Source: an uncultured Bacillota bacterium
GTDB taxonomy: Bacteria > Bacillota > Clostridia > Christensenellales > QAND01
Length of the DNA stretch: 64,000 nucleotides
NCBI GenBank assembly: GCA_905188085.1
Contig: CAJJKN010000002.1
Span: 186,001 to 250,000 of the forward strand
Reading direction: 5' to 3'
Part shown: one piece after another, positions 9,274 through 17,269 of the stretch
Layout of the letters: the number at the start of each line of letters is the position of its first letter
How positions within the stretch are numbered: position 1 is the first letter of the stretch
The notes under the pieces: generated by a model
Seen by the model: only the letters and a program-made list of their open reading frames with translations
What the model was told of the DNA's origin: nothing
The model's database searches: none
Program-made: the position numbers and the translations under genes

Positions 9274-10120
9274 ATTTACCATTGCCAGAATCATTTTAGC
9301 GCCGCTGTTTGTGGTGCTGGCGGCCATTGGGTTTGCTCATTGGAACCTATGGGCTGCTGGTATTTTTGTGATTGCTTCGTTGACGGATATGATCGATGGG
9401 CAAATCGCGCGCAGATACAATCAAGTGTCGGATTTTGGCAAACTGATAGACCCCATTGCAGACAAACTGTTAACTACGGCGGCCATGGTTGTGCTGGTCA
9501 GCTGGGGTAAAATGCCGTGCTGGGTGGCCATGATCTTGGTAACAAGAGACCATGTGGTCAATTCCCTGCGCGTGGTGGCGGCGGGTAAAGGCTTTGTGCT
9601 GGCGGCGATGAAAAGCGGCAAGATCAAAACCGTTTTGCAGCTGATTGCCTATGTGCTGTATTTATTGGAATGGCAATGGCCGGCAAATATTGTGATGGTG
9701 GGCGCTTGCGCCACAACGATTTGGAGCGTGTTTGAATATGTGGGGGCAAACCTTGCGCTGTTCAAACAGGATCGAGATTGTAAAAAAGCTTTTATTTTAG
9801 GGTTTACGGATAAACTGGTGCTGAGCTACCTGGTGTTTTATTTAACGGCCACGGGAGCGCTGTCCGCTATATTGGCGATGTGCTTTATCGGCCGTGACCA
9901 TGTGACAAGCGCACTACGCGTTACCTCGGCGGCAGACGGGCATCCGCTGCCGGTGCGCATTTCCGGCGTGATCAAAGGGCTGTTGCAGCTGGTAACGTTT
10001 GTCTTGCTACTGTTTATGCAAAACACGCTGACAACGGTGTTGGTGTATATTACGTTGGCCGCTACGCTGATCAGCGCCGTGGACCTGTGGAGAATTGCAA
10101 AACCGAAGCTAAAAAGTTGA
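9257..10120 (+). CDS. pgsA: CDP-diacylglycerol-glycerol-3-phosphate phosphatidyltransferase with duplicated C-terminal half
   Basis: PgsA makes phosphatidylglycerol-phosphate at the membrane. The full CDP-alcohol phosphotransferase signature Dx2DGx2ARx8Gx3Dx3D is present once, from D44 to D69. The family is usually about 180-200 residues; this one is 287. The extra length is a second copy of the C-terminal membrane half: residues ~66-162 and ~182-278 align without gaps at a constant offset of 116 (DKLL 69 with DKLV 185, TRDHVVNSLRV 96 with GRDHVTSALRV 212, GKIKTVLQLIAYVLYLL 121 with GVIKGLLQLVTFVLLLF 237). The second copy lacks the catalytic signature. ATG 9257 overlaps the rimO end by 17 bp and follows GGGTGAAG. 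Confidence 0.9.
   Translation: MTLASKFTIARIILAPLFVVLAAIGFAHWNLWAAGIFVIASLTDMIDGQIARRYNQVSDFGKLIDPIADKLLTTAAMVVLVSWGKMPCWVAMILVTRDHVVNSLRVVAAGKGFVLAAMKSGKIKTVLQLIAYVLYLLEWQWPANIVMVGACATTIWSVFEYVGANLALFKQDRDCKKAFILGFTDKLVLSYLVFYLTATGALSAILAMCFIGRDHVTSALRVTSAADGHPLPVRISGVIKGLLQLVTFVLLLFMQNTLTTVLVYITLAATLISAVDLWRIAKPKLKS
9800..10090 (+). repeat. Second copy of the intragenic PgsA duplication
   Basis: Codons 182-278 of pgsA repeat codons 66-162 (9452-9742) at protein level with no gaps. DNA identity is low by eye, so the duplication is old. Confidence 0.8.
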
Positions 10121-10136
10121 AAGGGAGTATAACGCA

Positions 10137-11390
10137 ATGGTTGCAGAATTGATTTCGGTGGGCACTGAATTGCTGATGGGGCAGATCCTGGATACAAACT
10201 CACAGTATTTATCGCAAGAACTGAATGCCATGGGGATAAATGTTTACTATAAATCTACCGTGGGTGACAATTCGGAACGCATGAAACAGGCGTTTGCCCA
10301 GGCGCTGTCCAGAAGCGACGTGGTAATTACAACGGGCGGCTTGGGGCCTACGGAGGACGATATTACCAAGGAAATGATGGCAGAACAGATGGGCATTCCG
10401 CTGGTTTTGCATACGCCGTCTTTACAGGCCATTGAAACTTTTTTTCATAACATCGGACAACCCATGACGGAAAACAACTGCAAACAAGCCTTGTTGCCAG
10501 GTCCGGCAGATGGCATTGTGATGGAAAATCCCAAAGGCACGGCGCCGGGATGTATTTTGCAAAAGGATGGGAAATATGCCATTGTGATGCCCGGGCCTCC
10601 GTTTGAAATGAAACATATGTTTGAACACTATGCAAAGCCGTTTTTGCAAAAGTTTTGCGGGGATGTGCTGGTTTCCCGGTTTTTGCGCATTGTAGGCCTG
10701 GGGGAAAGCCGCGTGGCGGATTTATTGCAGGATGTTATTGCAAAGCAAAGCAATCCTTCGATTGCCACCTATTGCAGCCCCAGTGAAGTGCAGGTGCGCC
10801 TTACGGCCAAATGCAAAACAGAGGCGGAGGCCAATGCCTTGCTGGCACCTGTGGAGGCGGAAATTCGCAATATTTTAGGCGATGCTATATATGAAACCGG
10901 CAAGCGTTCTTTGGAAACCGTGGTAGGGGATTTGCTGAAAAAGCGCGGAGAGACGGTGGCCGTGGCTGAAAGCTGTTCCGGCGGATGGTTGAGTTCTTTA
11001 TTGATACACGATGCTGGTAGCTCCGCCTATTTTAAAGAGGGCATTGTCAGCTATACCAACGAGGCCAAACACAGGCTTTTGGGCGTGAAAGAGGAAACAC
11101 TTTCGCAATACGGCGCCGTGAGCCGGGAAACGGCTGTTGAAATGGCAAAGGGCGCAAGAGAGAATTGCAATGCGGATTATGCGCTTTCCATTACCGGCAT
11201 TGCGGGGCCGGATGGCGCTGTGCCGGGCAAACCCGTGGGCACGGTTTGGATCGGCTTTGCGGACCGGGAACAGGCCTATGCCAAAAAGTTTGAATTCTCT
11301 TCGGACAGGACGAGAAACAGAGAACGCGCGATTAGAAACGCGCTGAACCTTTTGCGGCTGCGTTTGCTGGAAAAAGAAACGAAAAAATAA
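10137..11390 (+). CDS. cinA: CinA family competence/damage-inducible protein (nicotinamide-nucleotide amidase)
   Basis: A 417-residue two-domain protein. The N-terminal molybdopterin-binding-like domain (MVAELISVGTELL, TTGGLGPTEDD) has ADP-ribose/NMN-linked pyrophosphatase activity in studied homologues. The C-terminal PncC amidase domain (VAVAESCSGGWLSS, SITGIAGPDG) deamidates nicotinamide mononucleotide. AAAGGGAG stands about 8 bp before ATG 10137. It follows pgsA by 16 bp and precedes recA, a gene pair conserved in many bacteria, where cinA and recA are often co-transcribed. Here recA also has its own SOS promoter. Confidence 0.93.
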   Translation: MVAELISVGTELLMGQILDTNSQYLSQELNAMGINVYYKSTVGDNSERMKQAFAQALSRSDVVITTGGLGPTEDDITKEMMAEQMGIPLVLHTPSLQAIETFFHNIGQPMTENNCKQALLPGPADGIVMENPKGTAPGCILQKDGKYAIVMPGPPFEMKHMFEHYAKPFLQKFCGDVLVSRFLRIVGLGESRVADLLQDVIAKQSNPSIATYCSPSEVQVRLTAKCKTEAEANALLAPVEAEIRNILGDAIYETGKRSLETVVGDLLKKRGETVAVAESCSGGWLSSLLIHDAGSSAYFKEGIVSYTNEAKHRLLGVKEETLSQYGAVSRETAVEMAKGARENCNADYALSITGIAGPDGAVPGKPVGTVWIGFADREQAYAKKFEFSSDRTRNRERAIRNALNLLRLRLLEKETKK

Positions 11391-11391
11391 C

Positions 11392-11420
11392 TTGAGGAAC
11401 GTTTGTTCGTGTGCTATACT
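11392..11420 (+). promoter_or_regulatory. recA promoter with LexA box in the spacer
   Basis: -35 TTGAGG (11392-11397), 17-bp spacer, -10 TATACT (11415-11420). The LexA operator half-sites GAAC (11397-11400) and GTTC (11405-11408) fill the spacer, matching the Gram-positive SOS box CGAACnnnnGTTCG except at the first base. The same 29-bp arrangement is found at lexA with three differences. Confidence 0.9.
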
Positions 11421-11440
11421 AGAAACATAGGGGGGGTATC

Positions 11441-12469
11441 ATGGAAAAACAAAAAGCATTGGATATAGCGCTGAGCCAAATTGAAAAGCAGTTTGGCAAG
11501 GGTGCCGTGATGAAGCTGGGCGAAGCCAGCGTAAACCGGGGGATTGAAGTAATTCCGACGGGTTGTTTGCAGCTGGATTTTGCCTTGGGCGTGGGCGGAT
11601 TTCCCAGAGGGCGCATTATAGAAATATACGGCCCGGAATCTTCCGGTAAAACAACAGTGGCGCTGCATACCATTGCGCAGGCGCAAAAAGGCGGCGGCAT
11701 TGCTGCGTTTATTGATGCGGAGCATGCGTTGGATCCTATCTATGCAAAGGCGCTGGGCGTGGATATTGACGAACTCTATATTTCCCAGCCGGATACCGGC
11801 GAACAGGCGCTGGAAATCTGCGAATCGCTGGTGCGAAGCGGCGCGATTGACGTAATCGTAGTGGACTCCGTGGCGGCGCTGACCCCTAAAGCAGAAATTG
11901 AAGGAGATATGGGCGATTCTCATGTGGGCTTGCAGGCCAGGCTGATGAGCCAGGCATTGAGAAAATTGACAAGCGCAATCAGCAAATCCAAAACGATTGT
12001 GATCTTTATCAACCAGCTTCGTGAAAAAGTGGGCGTGATGTTTGGCAATCCGGAAGTGACAACGGGCGGCAAAGCGTTAAAATTCTATGCCAGCATTCGC
12101 TTGGATATCAGAAAGATTGAGCAATTGAAGCAGGGCACGGAATTTGTGGGCAATCGCACGCGCGTAAAGGTGGTTAAAAATAAAGTTGCGCCGCCGTTTA
12201 GAATGGCGGAGTTTGATATGATTTATGGCGAAGGCATTTCCAGAGAAGGCTCTGTTTTGGATATGGCGGTGGCCAAGGATATTGTGCAAAAGAGCGGAAG
12301 CTGGTTTTCCTATAACGAGACGAGAATTGGCCAGGGCAAAGAAAATGCACGGCAATTCTTAAAGGATAATCCGGAGCTTTGCGATGAATTGGAGGCCAAG
12401 GTGCGCGCCACATTGAACCCGCAGCCGGAAGAAGAGCAGGTAGAAAACGCGCCGGAAATAAACGAATAA
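11441..12469 (+). CDS. recA: Recombinase RecA
   Basis: RecA forms filaments on single-stranded DNA, drives strand exchange, and triggers LexA self-cleavage. 342 residues, a normal length. Walker A is GPESSGKT (residues 65-72); the Walker B region IDVIVVDSVAAL, loop L1 (EGDMGDSHVGLQARLMSQ) and loop L2 (NQLREKVGVMFGNPEVTTGG, in part) are all present. The tail is acidic (EEEQVENAPEINE). A GGGGGG-type ribosome binding site precedes ATG 11441. Regulated by the LexA-box promoter described above. Confidence 0.98.
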   Translation: MEKQKALDIALSQIEKQFGKGAVMKLGEASVNRGIEVIPTGCLQLDFALGVGGFPRGRIIEIYGPESSGKTTVALHTIAQAQKGGGIAAFIDAEHALDPIYAKALGVDIDELYISQPDTGEQALEICESLVRSGAIDVIVVDSVAALTPKAEIEGDMGDSHVGLQARLMSQALRKLTSAISKSKTIVIFINQLREKVGVMFGNPEVTTGGKALKFYASIRLDIRKIEQLKQGTEFVGNRTRVKVVKNKVAPPFRMAEFDMIYGEGISREGSVLDMAVAKDIVQKSGSWFSYNETRIGQGKENARQFLKDNPELCDELEAKVRATLNPQPEEEQVENAPEINE

Positions 12470-12482
12470 AGTTGAGAAACTA

Positions 12483-12516
12483 AAACAAGGTATGCCATGC
12501 GTACCTTGTTTTTTTG
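12483..12516 (+). terminator. Terminator after recA
   Basis: Stem ACAAGGTA (12485-12492) / TACCTTGT (12502-12509) with a 9-nt loop and seven T. Its right arm overlaps the -35 of the next promoter. Confidence 0.85.
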
Positions 12517-12534
12517 TTGGATATCCGTTACAAT
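12506..12534 (+). promoter_or_regulatory. Promoter of rny
   Basis: -35 TTGTTT (12506-12511), 17-bp spacer, -10 TACAAT (12529-12534). Transcription would start at about 12541. Confidence 0.6.
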
Positions 12535-12541
12535 ATGAAAG

Positions 12542-12555
12542 TGAACACATGTTTG
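12542..12555 (+). promoter_or_regulatory. LexA-like box upstream of rny
   Basis: TGAACACATGTTTG fits the Gram-positive LexA consensus CGAACRNRYGTTYG at every position but the first. It begins at the predicted transcription start of rny, where a bound repressor would block initiation or early elongation. LexA control of RNase Y is inference from this site only. Confidence 0.5.
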
Positions 12556-12608
12556 TTCCATTGTGAAAAACGGGACAAACTCGTTTAACATATATTTGGA
12601 GGGGAACC

Positions 12609-14150
12609 ATGGAGTGGCTTATAGTTGTCCTTTCTGCACTGGCCGCATTGATCATTGGTTTGGTGGCCGGTTATGTATATCGGAAGCGTATTGCTGAAGC
12701 GAAAACACAACAGGCAGAAGACGCCGTTCGGAAGATGATCGATGAAGCGCAAAGAAGAGCAGAGGCACTGAAAAAAGAAACACTGATTGAAACCAAAGAA
12801 GAAGTACACCAACTGAGAAGCGATTTTGACCAGGAAATGAAAGAACGCCGTTCTGAACTGCAAAGAAGCGAAAGACGGCTGATTCAAAAAGAAGAATCTT
12901 TGGATCGAAAACTGGACACGGCGGACAAAAAAGAGCAGCAGCTGAATGCCGGGCAAAGAGAACTGCAAAAACGTCGCGACGAATTGGAAGTGTTGTTTAA
13001 AAAGCAACTGGATGATTTGGAACGTATTTCCGGAATGAGCCGGGAAGAAGCAAAGGATGTTTTGATCAGCTCGATTGAGAGCGATGCACGGCGCGATGCG
13101 GCGCTGCTGGTACGCGAGATTGAGCAGAAGGCAAAAGAAGAGGGCGATAAGCGGGCCAGAAACATCATTGGCCTGGCCATACAGCGCTGCGCTGCGGACC
13201 ATGTGGCGGAAAGCACGGTTTCGGTGGTGCACTTGCCGAGCGACGATATGAAAGGCCGTATCATCGGCCGGGAAGGCAGAAACATCAGAGCGCTTGAAAC
13301 GGCAACCGGCATTGATTTGATCATTGACGATACGCCGGAAGCGGTTATCCTTTCGGGGTTTGATCCGGTGCGGCGTGAAATTGCGCGCATTGCGCTGGAA
13401 AGATTGATTCAAGACGGACGGATTCATCCGGCACGCATTGAAGAGATGGTGGAAAAAGCACGCAAGGAAGTGGATCAACAGATTCGCGAAGCGGGCGAAC
13501 AGGCCCTGTTTGACGCGGGGATTCACGGCGTGCATCCTGAGCTTTTGAAATTGCTTGGCAGACTGAGATACAGAACCAGCTATGGGCAAAATGTTTTGAA
13601 GCACAGCCTGGAAGTTTCGCATATTGCGGGGCTGATGGCGTCTGAATTGGGCGGCAACGTGGCGCTGGCAAAGCGCGGCGGGCTGCTGCATGATATCGGC
13701 AAAGCGGCCGATCATGAAATTGAAGGACCGCATGCGCAGATCGGCGTAGATTTGGCGAAGAAATATCGCGAAAATGCGGATGTGCAGCTTTGTATTGCGG
13801 CCCATCACGGAGATGTGGAAGCGACAACGCTGGAAGCGGTGTTGGTGCAGGCGGCGGATGCAATCAGCGCTGCACGGCCGGGTGCGCGCCGTGAATCGCT
13901 GGAAAACTACATCAAACGCCTGGAGAAACTGGAAGAGATTGCCAATTCCTTTGAGGGCGTGGAAAGATCGTATGCCATTCAGGCCGGCCGCGAAATTCGC
14001 ATCATGGTGAAACCGGAAAATGTGACGGATGAGACGATGGTGCTGGTGGCCAGAGACATTGCGAAAAAGATTGAGCAGGAACTGGATTATCCCGGTCAGA
14101 TTAAAATCAATGTGATTCGCGAAACCAGAGCCGTTGATTTTGCAAAATAA
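12609..14150 (+). CDS. rny: Ribonuclease Y
   Basis: A membrane-anchored endoribonuclease that starts decay of many mRNAs in Firmicutes. 513 residues: an N-terminal transmembrane helix (about 4-25), a long coiled coil rich in Glu/Lys/Arg (about 28-200), a KH domain (MKGRIIGREGRNIRALE), and an HD phosphohydrolase domain (HSLEVSHIAG, LLHDIGKAADHE, HHGDVEATT). TTTGGAGGGG precedes ATG 12609. The position after recA matches ymdA in Bacillus. Ended by a strong terminator. Confidence 0.96.
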   Translation: MEWLIVVLSALAALIIGLVAGYVYRKRIAEAKTQQAEDAVRKMIDEAQRRAEALKKETLIETKEEVHQLRSDFDQEMKERRSELQRSERRLIQKEESLDRKLDTADKKEQQLNAGQRELQKRRDELEVLFKKQLDDLERISGMSREEAKDVLISSIESDARRDAALLVREIEQKAKEEGDKRARNIIGLAIQRCAADHVAESTVSVVHLPSDDMKGRIIGREGRNIRALETATGIDLIIDDTPEAVILSGFDPVRREIARIALERLIQDGRIHPARIEEMVEKARKEVDQQIREAGEQALFDAGIHGVHPELLKLLGRLRYRTSYGQNVLKHSLEVSHIAGLMASELGGNVALAKRGGLLHDIGKAADHEIEGPHAQIGVDLAKKYRENADVQLCIAAHHGDVEATTLEAVLVQAADAISAARPGARRESLENYIKRLEKLEEIANSFEGVERSYAIQAGREIRIMVKPENVTDETMVLVARDIAKKIEQELDYPGQIKINVIRETRAVDFAK

Positions 14151-14160
14151 AAGTTTGATA

Positions 14161-14190
14161 AAGAACGTCCCGAGCGGGCGTTCTTTTTTT
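14161..14190 (+). terminator. Terminator after rny
   Basis: A 10-bp stem AAGAACGTCC (14161-14170) / GGGCGTTCTT (14176-14185) with a CGAGC loop and T-run. Confidence 0.9.
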
Positions 14191-14754
14191 ATAAAATAGC
14201 CGGAGAAAGCTGTGAAATTATATGAGCGTAGGCGTTTGCTTGTGCGGATTTTTTCTCGTTTCCGGGAAATTGCGACCGTTTAATCACAATAATATCGGAG
14301 GGACAAGCTATGTAAAAAGGAGAAAAGAGAGTTTTGTGCGAAAATGGAAACGAAGATGAATCGGGAGAATACGATGGACGAGTTTATGCGTTAGAAGTTT
14401 TTGACGAAGAATAGAGGGAAAGTTTGAATGTTATAAAGGCACGCTTGGCACGGGAGATGTTTTTTATTCAATAGTAGTAAAATATATGGAGAAAATTTTC
14501 ACCAAGTTTTTTGAAATGAAAAAAGTTGGTTTTTTCATGAGAAAGAGAGAATATAAAAAAACAGAGAGAAGACTTTTAGAAAATTGGGCAAATGAGGGGG
14601 CAAAGCTCATAAAATACATAATTTTCTCAGGAAAATATGGACGGATGGAAGAAAAAAGAGTAGAATGTTTCAGAAAATAGGGATTCTATGTAAACTGTAT
14701 CCAAAAAGCAAACCCTAAGGTTTTGACAGAGGGAAAAGAAAGGATATTTAAGCG
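14191..14754. other. AT-rich gap with gene remnants
   Basis: About 560 bp without a convincing gene. One good ribosome binding site, GGAGGG (14297-14302), leads to ATG 14310, which is directly followed by TAA; the frame then stays open for 32 codons to TAG 14412 and reads as an acidic peptide. A 64-codon frame at 14486-14680 has no ribosome binding site and reads as a Lys/Phe-rich low-complexity peptide. Composition is AT- and purine-rich, unlike the flanking genes. A TTGACA (14723-14728) with TATTTA (14745-14750) 16 bp later lies just before the next gene, but is too close to its start to be sure. Confidence 0.5.
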
Positions 14755-16287
14755 ATGAAGCCACGATCTAAAATGAAAAAAATAATGGCTTATTTCCTGC
14801 CTTTTATGCTGATGTTTTCTTTTTACAGCACGGCATTGGCGCAAGAGGAGATCGCATTTGCAAAAACCGGCTGTGAGGCAACGCGTGGATGTGTGTTGAA
14901 AAACGGCCATGCGGGGGAATGTGTTGTTGAGGTTGCAAAAAACAGTCCGGTGGTGCAGACAGGAAAACAATTGATTGTGGATGCTGCGGCAACAGAGGAA
15001 AAAGGGAAACTCTATCCGGATGTGCAAAGCGCGATCAATTATATCGAGAGCCAGGCGGATAAAACCGAATGGACGATTACGCTAAAAACCGGCGAATATG
15101 CGCGGTTTACCGTTTTAACCGGGCTGGATGGCTTAACGATTCAGGCAGAAGCGGGCGCGGATGTAAAGATAAAGGTTTGCGATGAGAGCAAAGCGCCTGT
15201 GAAAGCGTCCGGCGCATATCCGGATACGGGCGGAATTTCCATTCGAAAAGCAGATCGGGTCTGCATGAAGGGGCTTTCGTTTATAATGGGGGATCAGAAG
15301 AACCCATGGCTTTGCGCCGCCGTTTCCAACTATGCAAAATCCGGAGAAAAGGGAAATAGTTTTACTGTTTCCGGTTGTAAATTTATCGGCACGGATTCTA
15401 ACAAAGGCGTGTTTGCGGATGCAGGAACGGATACGTTTTATATAAAGCAATGCGATTTCCAGGGATTGGAAGAAGCGATTTATATATCCGGAGACGGTAC
15501 GGTGCTGGCTTCTGCGGAAGTAAGCAATAATAAATTTACCGGCTGCGGATTTGCCGTGCAAGGCTCCTATGGCGGCGATCAGGGAAATGCCGGCGTGTTG
15601 AAATTTACCAACAACACACTGAAAGGCGGAGAAACCTACTGCAAAGCTGTTTTACAGGATGAGGAAAACACCGCTGCGTTGAAGGTGGATGTGCGGGATA
15701 ACGTATTGGAAAACGCGTTGATAGGGCTTGTGAACCTGCGGGAGCAGGGCGAAACCGTTTCCGATGTTTTGACCAGCAATACCTTTGGAAAAAACAGTTT
15801 TTATGTGGAGGCGATAGAGCCGGGGACGATTGAGTTTTATACGGCCTATCAGGCGCCGCAGGACGCAAACGGACACTGGCAGCTGACCGGGAAAGATGAT
15901 TTTGATGTGGATTGGGGAGAAAATCCAGAGGGATCTACTGCAAAAATTCAAGATCTGGTGACAAAGGCCAATGAAAACCACGATAAGACTTTGAAAATTA
16001 CCGGAATAGATGAAAACAATTTAATCAAGACATTCACCTGGTTTAATGACGGCATTTACTGGGTTTCCGATGCGGGCGAACCGGGAGAAACCGAAACCCC
16101 GGCGGCCTCTCCGTCGCAAACAGCGGAGCCGCAGCCCTCTGCCTCCGCTGCGGCTGGGCAGGACGAAACCAATCAGCCGCAAACCGGCGATGCGGCAAAC
16201 CCGGTGCTGTGGATTTGCGTGATGGTGTTGGCGTTGGGTGGCTTGGCATTTGGATTCTGGCGTTTGAAAAAACAAAAGAAGAATTGA
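14755..16287 (+). CDS. Sortase-anchored right-handed beta-helix surface protein
   Basis: A 510-residue secreted wall protein. It has an N-terminal signal peptide (MKKIMAYFLPFMLMFSFYSTALA). A Cys-containing segment follows (GCEATRGCVLKNGHAGEC, about residues 40-57). Residues ~85-340 form a region of repeated beta-strand units of pectate-lyase/parallel-beta-helix type (ISIRKADRVCMKGLSF, NSFTVSGCKFIGTDS, DTFYIKQCDFQGLEEAIYIS, ASAEVSNNKFTGCGFAVQGS). After a Pro/Ser/Thr/Gln-rich stalk comes the sorting signal QPQTGD, a hydrophobic helix and KKQKKN. QPxTG differs from the classic LPxTG at the first position. Function (adhesion or glycan binding) is inference. A terminator follows. Confidence 0.75.
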   Translation: MKPRSKMKKIMAYFLPFMLMFSFYSTALAQEEIAFAKTGCEATRGCVLKNGHAGECVVEVAKNSPVVQTGKQLIVDAAATEEKGKLYPDVQSAINYIESQADKTEWTITLKTGEYARFTVLTGLDGLTIQAEAGADVKIKVCDESKAPVKASGAYPDTGGISIRKADRVCMKGLSFIMGDQKNPWLCAAVSNYAKSGEKGNSFTVSGCKFIGTDSNKGVFADAGTDTFYIKQCDFQGLEEAIYISGDGTVLASAEVSNNKFTGCGFAVQGSYGGDQGNAGVLKFTNNTLKGGETYCKAVLQDEENTAALKVDVRDNVLENALIGLVNLREQGETVSDVLTSNTFGKNSFYVEAIEPGTIEFYTAYQAPQDANGHWQLTGKDDFDVDWGENPEGSTAKIQDLVTKANENHDKTLKITGIDENNLIKTFTWFNDGIYWVSDAGEPGETETPAASPSQTAEPQPSASAAAGQDETNQPQTGDAANPVLWICVMVLALGGLAFGFWRLKKQKKN

Positions 16288-16307
16288 GATAAAAGAAAAG
16301 AGAAATG

Positions 16308-16338
16308 AAAAACCGATCCGTTTGGGTCGGTTTTTTTG
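16308..16338 (+). terminator. Terminator after surface-protein gene
   Basis: Stem AAAACCGATCC / GGGTCGGTTTT around a short GTTT loop, followed by a T-run. Confidence 0.85.
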
Positions 16339-16918
16339 TATAGGGAGAATCCAAAGGTTTGTTTGGAAATTAGAAAGGGCGTTGTGTTTGATAAAATGAT
16401 AGTAAATGAAAATGGGTAAAAAGATGTAAATATAAAAAATGTTATGGTTGACTATTTGAGATTAAATGGGAAACGCTGAATGATAAAATTGTTTACAATG
16501 GATATAAGAGGCATAAAAAAGATGAGAAAACGAAAAAGAGGCAGTTTATTTTTAGAATAGAACGGCAACGGGAAATCATTACAGCAATGGAACGCAATAG
16601 GAGGTGAAAGATTAAATTTTATCGGCGATGAAATTCCGTAGGCAGTGCCGGACAATATTACGAAAATGGTGTTCATATTCTGAATTAAGGGAAAATAGAA
16701 CGATATGGCGGGAAAGTGCATGTAAAAAAGGAAAATGAAAAGGCGGATGTATAGAAGTGAATTGCAGACAAGGGAGAGTATAAAAACAAGAAATTATGAG
16801 GTTGCGTAAAACAGCAGGGGCCGGGCTAAGAGGGGCAGAGAGATGATTTTGCGAACGTGATAAGCGGAGATTGTATAAAAAGGCGCATTGGCGAGTAGGA
16901 TAGAATCCGGGTGATGAT
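16339..16918. other. AT-rich, purine-rich gap, probable decayed sequence
   Basis: About 580 bp without a supported gene. Stretches read like coding sequence broken by stops, for example FIGDEIP-stop-AVPDNITKMVFIF near 16620-16680. An AGGAGGTGA at about 16600 is 20 bp or more from the nearest usable ATG (16627), whose frame would encode only 37 residues. No tRNA, hairpin or repeat was recognised. Confidence 0.45.
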
Positions 16919-17209
16919 ATGCAACCGGAAGAGAGACGGATGATAAAAGAACTGCAAAAGACGCTCTGGAAAATCCAAATTACACTGAATGAGATGGATC
17001 CTACGTTACTGGATTCTACGCACAGATGGCGGAGGATGCGCAGGCTGTTTGCCCAAGGGTTGATCAAAGGGCTGGGCGGCGCGGTTGGGTTTACCATTTT
17101 AGGCGCGGTTGTGATGGCCATCTTAACGTCTTTGGCAACGCACAATATCCCGGTGATCGGGCACTTTATTGCAAGGATTATAGAAATTGTAAATTCTGTT
17201 CCCAAATAA
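16919..17209 (+). CDS. DUF5665-like small membrane protein
   Basis: A 96-residue protein with a charged N-terminal half (residues 1-45) and a C-terminal hydrophobic region (GLIKGLGGAVGFTILGAVVMAIL, then HNIPVIGHFIARIIEIV). The arrangement 'RxxFxxGLxKGLGxxxGxTILGxxxxxIL ... PxIGxFIAxI' is that of the DUF5665 family of Firmicute small membrane proteins, of unknown function. GGGTGATG precedes ATG 16919. It sits just upstream of lspA, which has its own promoter. Confidence 0.7.
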   Translation: MQPEERRMIKELQKTLWKIQITLNEMDPTLLDSTHRWRRMRRLFAQGLIKGLGGAVGFTILGAVVMAILTSLATHNIPVIGHFIARIIEIVNSVPK

Positions 17210-17215
17210 GCGATA

Positions 17216-17244
17216 ATGACGAACCTCTATTTCCATGGTATAAT
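17216..17244 (+). promoter_or_regulatory. Promoter of lspA-rluD
   Basis: -35 ATGACG (17216-17221), 17-bp spacer, -10 TATAAT (17239-17244). Confidence 0.6.
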
Positions 17245-17269
17245 TAAATTTATCCTTGGGAGGTTATTT

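Noticed and set aside
14486..14680. A 64-codon plus-strand frame in the gap before the surface protein
   Set aside because: No ribosome binding site; Lys/Phe/Arg low-complexity sequence arising from A/G-rich DNA.
16600..16740. AGGAGGTGA followed by ATG 16627 and a 37-codon basic frame
   Set aside because: More than 20 bp between the site and the ATG, and no recognisable protein.
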